Assembly: GCA_023362775.1 (NCBI GenBank)
Contig: JALMGJ010000020.1
Span: 5,022,001-5,086,000, forward strand
DNA length: 64,000 nt
Reading direction: 5' to 3'
DNA from: Charina bottae
Lineage: Eukaryota > Chordata > Lepidosauria > Squamata > Charinaidae
The position numbers and the translations under genes were made by a program. Numbering within the stretch: position 1 is the stretch's first letter; each line of letters starts with the position of its first letter. The notes below the pieces were generated by a model that was given only the letters and a program-made list of their open reading frames with translations, did no database searches and was not told the DNA's origin. Positions 47,870 through 56,976 of this stretch are shown one piece after another.

Positions 47870-48162
47870 TGAGACCAGTTTTCTGCCTCCCCAAAGGGCA
47901 GGATAGAGAAATGATGGAGTAAAATTACAGGAAAGCAGATTCTGGTTGAATATTAAGAAAAACGTCCCAACAGTAAGAACAGCTCAATGATAGAACCAAT
48001 TACCTGAAGAGATGGTAGGATCCCTTTCACTAGCTGTGTTCAAGCAGAAGCTGAAAAATAATCTTTTGTCCATGCTTTAATATGAATTCCAATCCTGATC
48101 TGGGCTTAGACTCGATGGCCTAAATGGCCCCATCCAACTCTATTATTCTATGATTCTGTGCT
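47870..48162 (+). mobile_element. CR1 LINE 3' end, 5'-truncated
   Basis: The plus strand reads agattctggttgaatattaagaaaaacgtcc...cctgaagagatggtaggatccc...ctgatctgggcttagactcgatggcctaa, and ends in ctattattctatgattctgtg, the CR1 attct-type terminal repeat. Confidence 0.78.
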
Positions 48163-48164
48163 AA

Positions 48165-49320
48165 AACATGGACATTCAATTAAAGGAAAATATTTTTTAG
48201 AATATTGTTGGGAGGAAAAGCACATTTAGATCCTAGCAACTTTATTAATTACAGGCCAATTTTATTTTTCAAAAAGATATCAGAGGAAGAGGTGGTCAAT
48301 TAACTCTAGGTTTTCCAGGTACCTGACTCTTTAGATCCTTTCCAGTCTAGACTGAAAGCACAGTTTTAGCTGTGATCAGTTTAAGGCATGATCTGCAGTG
48401 GTGACTCAACTGATTTTGATCCCCAAATATTCATCCACTGCATCTGAATGGGGATTGGAATCATAGGTTTTTTAACATGGTTCCAGATCAATACAACTGT
48501 GTGCTCCCAGGAGCCAACATTTTCACACAATGACACAAATGAGACATTTGTCATTTCTGTAATGCTATCCTGATGCGTATGACATCAGTCCCCCCTTTAC
48601 CGCCCTCCCGATGCCTGTGCATAGGATCAATATTTGCATGGGATAAATTATCTGAGATTTAGATATTGGTGCTTTTCTTATTGTAAGATGCTTTAAGTTG
48701 AAAACTTGAATAAAAAGCATTTCCTAAATACATTACTAGATTGGCACATTTTACTCTAGTCCACTTTACTTTCAAGCCTTGAGAATGAGACTGATGGAAA
48801 TGCTTAAACTCCATGAGACCAAAGTCAAGACTGGTTATCACTCCAGATGTTAGGGTGATTACCTTGTTCTGAAATGTACTTTTAATTAACATAATAATAG
48901 TTATGATTTTCTTCTGTAGTTAGTAGTATCGCTTCATTCTGCTAAATCTATGAGTGTCAAAGAAGTTACTGCCATTTGAGATCAGAATGCTATGAATACT
49001 GAAATTGTTTGCTGAATGGCTTATTCTGATCTCTGTAGACCAGCATAATGTATTTCAGATTATTTGTTTTATTTTATTTTTTACTGCTGTAGAAAACGTT
49101 GTCATAATAGATCTATCACAGCTAACATATCACAGATATGCCCTTCTCTTAAATATAGCTCATTAGGCATTGAAATGATCAGTTACTAATTAAAAACAAC
49201 TATTGAGACTTTGGTAGGACACATAATGTAGTTTTTCTGACAAAATATGGTACAGGTTAAAAGGAAGGGAGAAATTTTGTTTGGTTTGCATTTATGGCAT
49301 TGCAGCCTAACACTTCTTAT
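48165..49320. other. Unassigned sequence
   Basis: No supportable feature. Mostly AT-rich. Confidence 0.35.
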
Positions 49321-49555
49321 TCAGATTAATATGTCTCTCTCTCTCTCTCTTGGCGATCACTCATAGCCGAGTAAGACTGTCTTCCAGGGGTAAAATCTTA
49401 ACAGTGGATCCATAAGTGGATGTAAAGGCCAATTTTGGATCCGCACAACCTCCCACAATGAGGGCATAGGTTTCCAGGTGGAAGACGGTCACGATGAGGG
49501 TTTGCTTGACGTGCCTTCCTCTTACAGTAGCTCGTTCCTCCCTTTCGCCCTATAC

Positions 49556-50029
49556 TCATGCTTCTTCAAAGTCTGTAGCGCCTTTAATAAAGGCTGACCT
49601 CCAATTGAAACGCTCATGAGTTAGGGCTTCCCAGTTCTCAATGCTGATATTAATTTTTTTTAAATTAGCTTTGAGGGTATCTTTGAATCTCTTCTGCTGT
49701 CCACCAATATTCTGTTTTCCATTCTTAAGTTGGGAGTAAAGTAGCTGCTTTGGAAGACGATGGTCAGGCATTCGAACAACATGGCCGGTCCAGCGAAGTT
49801 GATGTTGGATGATCATTGTTTCAACGCTGGTGGTCTTTGCTTCTTCCAATATGCTAACATTAGTCTGCCTATCTTCCCAAGTAGTTTGCAGAATTTTTCG
49901 GAGGCAGCATTGATGGAATCTTTCAAGAAGTTGGAGGTGGCGTTTGTAGAGGGTCCATGTTTCACATGCGTACAATAGGGTCAGTAGTACAATGGCTTTG
50001 TAAACAAGCACGTTGGTCCCGATCCTCAA
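49556..50029 (-). pseudogene. RTE-like LINE, C-terminal region
   Basis: Part of the minus-strand element. The open 157-codon frame carries LLYACETWTLYKRHLQLLERFHQ, then LRKILQTTWEDRQTN, then QLRWTGHVVRMPDHRLPKQL, the typical segment after the reverse transcriptase in RTE-type proteins. It ends near the element's 3' UTR. The function would be RNA or DNA handling during target-primed reverse transcription, which is inference. Confidence 0.82.
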
Positions 50030-50335
50030 ACACTCTACGCTTCATTCAGGAGAAAGCTACACTCGCAGAGCTCAGACGATGCTGAATTTCAGCGTCGATG
50101 TTGGCTTTTGTTGATAGATGGCTGCCAAGATAAGAAAAGTGGTTGACATTTAGTACACCTACAGACATCTAGTCCAGACCTTTAAGCTGGATTGATGGCA
50201 CTGCAGAGGGACTGGTTTGAACTTGCTGGTAAAGCACTTTGGTTTTTTTAATGTTAAGCAAGAGGCTGAGCTTTTCATATGCTTCTGCAAAGATGTTTAG
50301 GATAGTTTGAAGATCTTCCTCTGAGTGTGCACAGA

Positions 50336-50731
50336 CTACGTTATCATCAGCATATTAAGTTCTACAACAGAAGTTGTAATTACCTTATTTTTTGCTTTCA
50401 GCCTACTAAGATTAAAAAGCTTTCCATCTGTTCGATACATAATTTCTACACCAGTAGGAAGTTTCCCTTTAACAAGGTGTAGAATCATAGCAATGAAGAT
50501 AGTGAATAAGGTTGGAGCAATAACACATCCCTGTTTAACACCGGATCCCACTTTAAATGGATTGCTTTGAGAGCCATTATTATTCAGGATTGTTGCCATC
50601 ATGTCATCATGGAGTAGCCACAAGATGTTCACAAATTTATCAGGGCATCCGATTTTCAGGATGGTCCAGAGAGCAGTACGATTTACAGTATCAAAAGCCT
50701 TAAGGTAAAGGTAAAGGTTCCCCCCGCACAT
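50336..50731 (-). pseudogene. RTE-like LINE, reverse transcriptase palm, frameshifted before YADD
   Basis: On minus the frame reads KAFDTVNR, then GVKQGCVIAPTLF, then YRTDGKLFNL and ends VVELNMLMIT. The catalytic YADD is encoded at 50343-50354 (complement of atcatcagcata) but in the next reading frame, so a one-base loss lies just before it. The first part (KAFD) is separated from its upstream ..IDLTKAFD partner by the SINE at 50703-51039. Confidence 0.8.
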
Positions 50732-51039
50732 TTGTGCAGTATGGTCCGACTCTAGGGGCCGGTGCTCATCTCCGTTTGTTAGCCGAAGAGCTAGCGTTGT
50801 CCGAAGACGCTTCCACAGTCATGTGGCCGCATGATGCTTGTGGAACGCTGTTACCTACCCACTGAAGTGGTACCTATTAATCTACTTGCATTTGCATGCT
50901 TTCGAATTGCTAGGTTGGCAAGAGCTGGGGCTAGTACGGGAGCTCACTCCGCATGCAGGGCTAGGGATTCGAACCTCCGAACTTGCGATCTTCCGATCGA
51001 CAAGCCTGGCGTCTTACCTGCTGAGCCACCACGCCCCTA
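50703..51039 (-). mobile_element. Sauria-type SINE nested in the RTE-like LINE
   Basis: Full-length minus copy with head complement at the right (gctgagccaccacgcccc) and tail complement at the left (aggtaaaggtaaaggttccc). The 14-bp TSD TATCAAAAGCCTTA is perfect at 50689-50702 and 51040-51053 and lies within the LINE coding sequence. Confidence 0.96.
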
Positions 51040-51380
51040 TATCAAAAGCCTTAGTCAGATCAATAAACGCCATGTACAGAGGGCGGTTTTGCTCCTTGCA
51101 TTTTTCTTGGAGCTGTCGTGCAGTGAAGATCATATCCACTGTCCCCCTGGAAGGGCAGAAGCCATTTTGGGTTTCAGGGAGGATGTCTTCTGATATAGAT
51201 AGGAGATGGTTTGCGAGGATCCTTGCGAGGATTTTGCTTGCTGTAGCTAGAAGGGAGATGCCTCGATAGTTTCCAGTCTGTTCTATCACCCTTTTTAAAG
51301 AGAGTGATAATTATGGCATCCCTAAAGTCTGCTGGAATCTCCTCCCTCATCCAGATTTTTTTGATGAGCTTATGAAGTTT
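51014..51380 (-). pseudogene. RTE-like LINE, reverse transcriptase N-terminal blocks
   Basis: The minus frame contains NYRGISLLATASKILARIL, LPETQNGFCPSRGTVDMIF and FIDLTKAFD, reverse transcriptase blocks 1 to 3. The last Asp-containing motif is cut by the SINE insertion. Upstream it is separated from the preceding segment by the L2-type tail at about 51378-51500, and a frameshift occurs near 51290. Confidence 0.82.
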
Positions 51381-51500
51381 ATTTTATTTATTTTATTTAT
51401 TAAATTTCTATGACCTCCCATCCCCCCCTCAAGGAGGGACTCTGGGCGGTTCACAACCCAACATCATTAAAATACAATAAAAACAACAATAAAAATAGTT
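51378..51500 (-). mobile_element. L2/CR1-type LINE tail fragment nested in the RTE-like LINE
   Basis: (TTTAT)n is followed by ctatgacctcccatccccccctcaaggagggactctgggcgg, the complement of the LINE tail seen elsewhere. It splits the RTE-like frame between GGPELT and LHKLI. Flanks ttatgaagtt and ttgtgtaagtt may be an aged TSD. Confidence 0.65.
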
Positions 51501-52121
51501 GTTGTGTAAGTTCAGGCCCGCCTTCTTTAAAGACTTCAGCAGGAATCCCATCAGGTCCACTAGCTTTGTTATTTTTCATTTGTTTAGTGGCTTTACTGAC
51601 TTCCTCCAAACTAGGGGGTACTGCAAGCTCATCTCTTATTTGTTTTTGCGGGATTTGCAAGAAGACTTCATCAGCCACAGTAGAGTGACGATTGAGATTG
51701 TAGTAATGCTCTTTCCAGTGCAGTGCAATAGACTCTTTGTTGTTTAGAAGTTTGACACCATCTATTGAGCGTAAGGGATTTGTACCATACTTTGTTGGTC
51801 CGTATATGGCCTTTATGGCATTAAAAAAGCCCCATGCATCATGAGAATCTGCAAAATGTTGGATTTCTTGGGCTTTTTTTATCCACCATATGTTCTTAAG
51901 TTCTCTAGTTCTTCTTCGGACTTCTGCCTTTGCACTGGCATAGATTTTTTTCTTAACGGCACAGTTAATATCTTTTTGCCATATCTGGAAGGCTTTCCTT
52001 TTCTTGTCAATAATATGTTCAATCTCACTATCGTTCTCGTCAAACCAGTCCTGATGTCTCTTAGTTTGGTATCCGATAGTTTGTTCACAGGCTGAGATAA
52101 TAGAAGTCTTCAATTTAATCC
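51500..52121 (-). pseudogene. RTE-like LINE, linker before reverse transcriptase
   Basis: Open minus frame with IIDKKRKAFQIWQKD, KAEVRRRTRELKNIWW, AWGFFNAIKAIYGP and then PPSLEEVSKATKQMKNNKAS and GPDGIPAEVF, the block that opens the reverse transcriptase domain. Its upstream coding continues on the far side of the Bov-B insertion at 55354. The start Met suggested by the open frame lies in Bov-B antisense sequence and is not real. Confidence 0.85.
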
Positions 52122-55100
52122 CTCCAGCAAAGGAGATCGTTACCTTGTCGTGGTGCTGGAGCTTGAGCACCTCAATGAAACCATGAGCTAAACCGTGAAG
52201 GGACACCCAAGACGGGAAGGTCGTGGCAGAGAGGTCAGACTAAATACGATCCCTGGGGAAGGTAATGGCAACCCACCCCAGTATTCTTGCCATGAAAACT
52301 AAATGGATCAGTACAACCAGAGATATGTCGGTATACCATCGGAAGATGGGACTCCCAGGTCGGAAGATGGTCAAAATGCTACTGGGGAGGAACAGAGGAT
52401 ACGTTCAACTAGCCCCAGATGTGATGACGCAGCTAGCTCAAAGCCGAAAGGACGGCTAGCGGCCGACGGTGCTGGTGGTGAACGACGAATCCGATGTTCT
52501 AAAGATCAACACACCATAGGAACCTGGAATGTAAGATGTATGAGCCAGGGCAAATTGGACGTGGTTATTGCTGAGATGGCAAGATTAAATATAGACATTT
52601 TGGGTGTCAGTGAACTGAAATGGACTGGAATGGGCCACTTCACATCAGATGACCACCAGATCTACTACTGTGGACAAGAGGACCACAGAAGAAATGGAGT
52701 AGCCTTCATAATTAATAATAAAGTGGCTAAAGCAGTGCTTGGATACAATCCAAAAAACGATAGAATGATCTCAATTCGAATTCAGGGTAAGCCATTTAAC
52801 ATCACAGTGATCCAAATATACGCCCCAACCACAGATGCTGAAGAAGCAGAAGTAGATCAGTTCTATGAGGATCTGCAGCACCTACTAGATAATACACCAA
52901 AAAGAGATGTTATTTTCATTACAGGAGACTGGAATGCTAAGGTGGGTAGTCAGACGACACCTGGAATTACAGGCAAGCATGGTCTGGGAGAACAAAATGA
53001 AGAGAGACATAGGCTGATAGAATTTTGCCAAGACAACTCACTGTGCATAACAAACACTCTCTTCCAGCAACCTAAAAGACGACTTTATACATGGACTTCA
53101 CCAGATGGTCGACACCGAAATCAGACTGACTACATCCTTTGCAGCCAAAGGTGGAGGACATCTATACAGTCGGTAAAAACAAGACCTGGAGCTGACTGTA
53201 GTTCAGATCACGAACTTCTTATTGCAAAATTTAGAATCAGACTAAAGAGAATAGGGAAGACCCACAGATCAGTTAGATATGAGCTCACTAATATTCCTAA
53301 GGAATATGCAGTGGAGGTGAAGAATAGATTTAAGGGACTAGATTTAGTAGATAGGGTCCCGGAAGAACTATGGACAGAAGTTCGCAACATTGTCCAGGAG
53401 GCGGCAACAAAAAACGTCCCAAAGAAAAAGAAAACCAAGAAGGCAAGATGGCTGTCTGCTGAAACACTGGAAGGTGCCCAAGAAAGAAGGAAAGCAAAAG
53501 GCAACAGTGACAGGGGGAGATATGCCCAATTAAATGCAAAATTCCAGAGGTTAGCCAGAAGAGATAAGGAATTATTTTTAAACAAGCAATGTGCAGAAGT
53601 GGAAGAAGACAATAGAATAGGAAGGACAAGAGACCTCTTCCAGAAAATTAGAAACGTCGGAGGTAAATTCCAGGCAAAAATGGGTATGATCAAAAACAAA
53701 GATGGTAAGGACCTAACAGAAGCAGAAGAGATCAAGAAAAGGTGGCAAGAATATACGGAAGATCTGTATAGGAAGGATAATAATATTGGAGATAGCTTTG
53801 ACGGTGTGGTCAGTGAGTTAGAGCCAGACATCCTGAAGAGTGAGGTTGAATGGGCCTTAAGAAGCATTGCTAATAACAAGGCAGCAGGAGATGACGGTAT
53901 CCCAGCTGAACTGTTTAAAATCTTGCAAGATGATGCTGTCAAGGTGATGCATGCCATATGCCAGCAAATTTGGAAAACACAAGAATGGCCATCAGATTGG
54001 AAAAAATCAACTTATATCCCCATACCAAAAAAGGGAAGCACTAAAGAATGTTCAAACTATCGAACAGTGGCACTTATTTCACATGCCAGTAAGGTAATGC
54101 TCAAGATCTTGCAAGGTAGACTCCAGCAATTCATGGAGCGAGAATTGCCAGATGTACAAGCTGGGTTTAGAAAAGGCAGAGGAACTAGAGACCAAATTGC
54201 CAATATCCGCTGGATAATGGAGAAAGCCAGGGAATTTCAGAAAAACATCTATTTCTGTTTTATTGACTATTCTAAAGCCTTTGACTGTGTGGATCATAAC
54301 AAATTGTGGCAAGTTCTTGGTGGTATGGGGATACCAAGTCATCTTGTCTGCCTCCTGAGGAATCTGTATAACGACCAAGTAGCAACGGTAAGAACAGAGC
54401 ACGGAACAACAGACTGGTTTAAGATTGGGAAAGGAGTACGGCAGGGTTGTATACTCTCACCCTACCTATTCAACCTGTACGCAGAACACATCATGCGACA
54501 TGCTGGGCTTGAGGAATCCAAGGTTGGAGTTAAAATCGCTGGAAGAAACATTAACAATCTCAGATATGCAGATTATACCACTTTGATGGCTGAAAGCGAG
54601 GATGAGTTGAGGAGCCTTATGACGAAGGTGAAAGAAGAAAGTGCAAAAGCTGGGTTGCAGTTAAACCTCAAAAAAACCAAGATTATGGCAACGAGCTTGA
54701 TTGATGACTGGCAAATAGAGGGAGAAAAAGTGGAGGCAGTGACAGACTTTATATTTCTAGGCGCAAAGATTACTGCAGACGCTGACTGCAGCCAGGAAAT
54801 CAGAAGACGTCTACTTCTTGGGAGGAGAGCAATGGCAAATCTTTATAAAATAGTTAAGAGCAGAGACATCACATTGACAACAAAGGTCCGCATAGTTAAA
54901 GCAATGGTATTCCCTGTAGTAACCTATGGCTGTGAGAGCTGGACCATAAGGAAGGCTGAGCGAAGGAAGATAGATGCTTTTGAACTGTGGTGTTGGAGGA
55001 AAATTCTGAGAGTGCCTTGGACTGCAAGAAGATCAAACCAGTCCATACTCCAGGAAATAAAGCCAGACTGCTCACTTGAGGGAATGATATTAAAGGCAAA

Positions 55101-55342
55101 ACTGAAGTACTTTGGCCACATAATGAGAAGACAGGATACCCTGGAGAAGAAGCTGATGCTAGGGAAAGTGGAAGGCAAAAGGAAGTGGGGCCGACCAAGG
55201 GCAAGATGGATGGATGGTATTCTGGAGGTGACGGACTCAACCATTGCGGAGCTGGGGATGGTGACGGCCGACAGAAAGCTCTGGCGTGGACTGGTCCATG
55301 AGGTCACAAAGAGTCAGAAACGACTGAACGAATAAACAACAA
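52122..55342 (+). mobile_element. Full-length Bov-B LINE (RTE clade), with TSD
   Basis: The element begins ctccagcaaaggagatcgtta and ends gagtcagaaacgactgaacg plus (ACAA)n. The 11-bp TSD CAATTTAATCC lies at 52111-52121 and 55343-55353 and falls inside the coding sequence of the minus-strand RTE-like LINE. The length of 3.2 kb agrees with complete Bov-B. It holds a short 5' region and one open frame. The fully open frame indicates a young insertion, younger than its broken host element. Confidence 0.95.
52303..55335 (+). CDS. Bov-B endonuclease/reverse transcriptase polyprotein, open frame but mutated active site
   Basis: This 1010-residue protein would nick target DNA and copy its own RNA. 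The APE-type endonuclease covers about residues 70-310: TWNVR (Asn76), SELKW (Glu104), IYAP (Tyr173), GDWNAKVG (Asp209, Asn211), TDYI (Asp276) and SDH (301-303), all intact. The reverse transcriptase covers about 515-790: NYRTVALIS, AGFRKGRGT, FIDYSKAFD (catalytic Asp655), GVRQGCILSPYLF, and the catalytic box, which reads YADY (755-758) instead of YADD. Codon 758 is TAT at 54574-54576, one base from GAT. The C-terminal part has YGCESWTI, ELWCWRKIL, YFGHIMRR and GKRKWGRPRARW, as usual for Bov-B. The ATG at 52303 is the first in frame; the true start is not proven. The active-site change predicts a catalytically dead enzyme unless the base is a sequencing error. Not a host gene. Confidence 0.93.
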   Translation: MDQYNQRYVGIPSEDGTPRSEDGQNATGEEQRIRSTSPRCDDAASSKPKGRLAADGAGGERRIRCSKDQHTIGTWNVRCMSQGKLDVVIAEMARLNIDILGVSELKWTGMGHFTSDDHQIYYCGQEDHRRNGVAFIINNKVAKAVLGYNPKNDRMISIRIQGKPFNITVIQIYAPTTDAEEAEVDQFYEDLQHLLDNTPKRDVIFITGDWNAKVGSQTTPGITGKHGLGEQNEERHRLIEFCQDNSLCITNTLFQQPKRRLYTWTSPDGRHRNQTDYILCSQRWRTSIQSVKTRPGADCSSDHELLIAKFRIRLKRIGKTHRSVRYELTNIPKEYAVEVKNRFKGLDLVDRVPEELWTEVRNIVQEAATKNVPKKKKTKKARWLSAETLEGAQERRKAKGNSDRGRYAQLNAKFQRLARRDKELFLNKQCAEVEEDNRIGRTRDLFQKIRNVGGKFQAKMGMIKNKDGKDLTEAEEIKKRWQEYTEDLYRKDNNIGDSFDGVVSELEPDILKSEVEWALRSIANNKAAGDDGIPAELFKILQDDAVKVMHAICQQIWKTQEWPSDWKKSTYIPIPKKGSTKECSNYRTVALISHASKVMLKILQGRLQQFMERELPDVQAGFRKGRGTRDQIANIRWIMEKAREFQKNIYFCFIDYSKAFDCVDHNKLWQVLGGMGIPSHLVCLLRNLYNDQVATVRTEHGTTDWFKIGKGVRQGCILSPYLFNLYAEHIMRHAGLEESKVGVKIAGRNINNLRYADYTTLMAESEDELRSLMTKVKEESAKAGLQLNLKKTKIMATSLIDDWQIEGEKVEAVTDFIFLGAKITADADCSQEIRRRLLLGRRAMANLYKIVKSRDITLTTKVRIVKAMVFPVVTYGCESWTIRKAERRKIDAFELWCWRKILRVPWTARRSNQSILQEIKPDCSLEGMILKAKLKYFGHIMRRQDTLEKKLMLGKVEGKRKWGRPRARWMDGILEVTDSTIAELGMVTADRKLWRGLVHEVTKSQKRLNE

Positions 55343-55353
55343 CAATTTAATCC

Positions 55354-55528
55354 AGTGTTCCTCAACATTTCCAGGAAGTTCCATAGGCAGATGTTCCTTG
55401 AGAGTTGATTGAAAGCAAGCTCATTTAGTAGAATCTTGAAGGGCCAGTGTATTCATTTTACGCCTTGGTTTTCTTCCTTGGAGCCTACAATGAGGGACAA
55501 TCTTTATGGCCATCGTGGATTGAATTAA
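55354..55528 (-). pseudogene. RTE-like LINE, linker segment beyond Bov-B
   Basis: On minus this connects the endonuclease to the segment left of the Bov-B. The reading contains KEHLPMELPGNVEEHW and then runs directly into the frame resuming at 52121. In-frame stops occur just after the endonuclease and near 55425. Confidence 0.7.
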
Positions 55529-56290
55529 TCAATGGTCTGTCCAGCAGTCATCGGTGCCCGTCATGGCTCTGGTGAGAAGTACATCACGGCGATCTCTAGC
55601 ACGGACAATTACATAATCTAAAAGATGCCAGTGCTTCGACCGTGGGTGCTTCCATGATGTTTTAAATTTATATTTCTGGCGAAAGAGTGTGTTAGTAATG
55701 ACAAGGTTATGCTCTGCACGTTTAGTCAGAAGTAAGATTACATTCATGTTGCTATTGTCAACTCCTTCTTTCCCAATGATCCCCGGCCACAAATCAAAGT
55801 CACGCCCAACTCTTGAACTGAAATCACCCAGGAGGATAATTTTATCCTCCTTTGTTATTGCTGATAAGATGGTGTCGAGCTGGGTATAAAATTTTTCCTT
55901 GATATCCTCATCTGCATCTAGTGTTGTTGTGTAATCACTTAGGATAGTTGCCTGTTGGTTTTTGGCGAGTTTTATTCGGAGAATTGAGAGTCGTTCGTTA
56001 ATGCCAGTGGGAACTTCTGACAAGAGCTTCACAAGGTCGTTTTTGATAGCAAAGCCTACCCCATGTATTCCTCGTTCTTGTTCAGGCAGTCCTTTCCAAA
56101 AGAAGGTATAACCTCCTTTTTCTTCCTTCAACTGTCCTTTTCCTGCTCTTCGAGTTTCTTGGAGTGCTGCTATATCGAAATTAAAACGTCTCAGCTCCCT
56201 TGCAATAATGGCAGTCCTACGTTCAGGTCGTTCACTATCCATATTGTCTTGCAGTGTCCGTTCCACGTTCCAAAATTCATGTGTTTTTAC
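55529..56290 (-). pseudogene. RTE-like LINE endonuclease domain
   Basis: The minus frame carries FGTWNVRTLQDN at its start (about 56275), then FDIAALQETR (catalytic Glu), GVGFAIKNDL, ILLGDFSSRVGRD (Asp; family form DFNARVG, with Asn changed to Ser), HPRSKHWHLLDYVIVRARD and DDCWTDH (Asp-His). It belongs to the exonuclease-endonuclease-phosphatase fold. The listed open frame of 245 codons stops just after the WTDH box. The Asn-to-Ser change in the DxN motif is likely damaging. Confidence 0.85.
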
Positions 56291-56964
56291 GACCGCTAGA
56301 TGGTGACCCCACTGGTCGCGGTAATCCAGTCAGGGAGAAAATGAGGCAGACTATGTTTAGGGCACCTTTACTAGCCCCCTCCCCATATGGGGTGAGCAGA
56401 GTGGATCCTAAATAGGGCTGCTCAGTCGTGGATACAGCTGCCGAACTACTCAACTGCCTCGATCCTTGAGTCAGGGCGACTGAATCCGTATCCACTGCCC
56501 ATGTGCTGGTCCGTGACTAGGGGCTTCCGGATTTCACAGTCCTGCCCCCGTTGCCATTCGTCAATCGCCATGGGACTTTTAGTTGGTTTGGGTTTAGTGT
56601 GGTTGGAAGACGCCTGTGCGTGAGTTTGTTTTATGTGTGGAGATCGGTGCACAACGATCAGCACACAACCTTCACAGAAAAAGGCTCTAATCCAATGGCA
56701 TGGGTACCATGACGATTGGTGACCTTTTGTCTGCTGCAGCCTTCATCCGCCTTCGCAGCCATTGTAACAATACACCTTGTTATCTTCCGCCTGTTCTGCC
56801 GTTGAGGACTTTCTTGGATTGTTCTTTGTCTGGTTCTTCCCCCGGACCTTACCGCCATGGGTGACCCTACCGGGAGTACATGACTCCCAACGGCTTCGAT
56901 CACAGGGTTCATTGGGAACACACAAGCCCACTCACCACAACAAGGTGATGATCCAGTGAGTGGG
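56291..56964 (-). other. RTE-like LINE 5' region
   Basis: Sequence upstream of the endonuclease within the TSD-bounded element. It is GC-richer than the flanks. Two minus frames (141 and 72 codons) cover it, including a basic segment with RTRQRTIQESPQRQNRRK, but no domain is recognisable, so I treat it as 5' UTR or an uncharacterised leader frame. Confidence 0.55.
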
Positions 56965-56976
56965 AGATTAATATGT

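Larger units (their letters stand above)
49334..56964 (-). mobile_element. Full-length RTE-like non-LTR retrotransposon, with three nested insertions
   Basis: The 12-bp direct repeat AGATTAATATGT at 49322-49333 and 56965-56976 bounds a minus-strand element that ends in an (AG)n-type tail at its 3' (left) end. Removing the Bov-B, the SINE and the LINE tail leaves about 3.9-4.1 kb. The 5' region is about 56964-56290. The endonuclease then starts with FGTWNVR and runs to about 55529. Reverse transcriptase and C-terminal parts continue at 55440-55354 and 52110-49556. The protein order is that of an APE-type endonuclease LINE. The CW(T)DH box and HPRSKHWHLLDYVIVRARD segment fit an RTE-like family found in fish and reptiles. 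Frameshifts, stops and insertions make it inactive. The exact clade name is uncertain. Confidence 0.85.

Noticed and set aside
52123..52206. Start of the 251-codon minus frame at 52206
   Set aside because: The first residues come from Bov-B antisense sequence; the true coding part of the RTE-like LINE resumes at 52121.
53208..53957. A 249-codon minus frame, plus frames at 53330, 54079, 54896 and 54924 on minus
   Set aside because: They are antisense shadows of the 1010-codon Bov-B protein frame.
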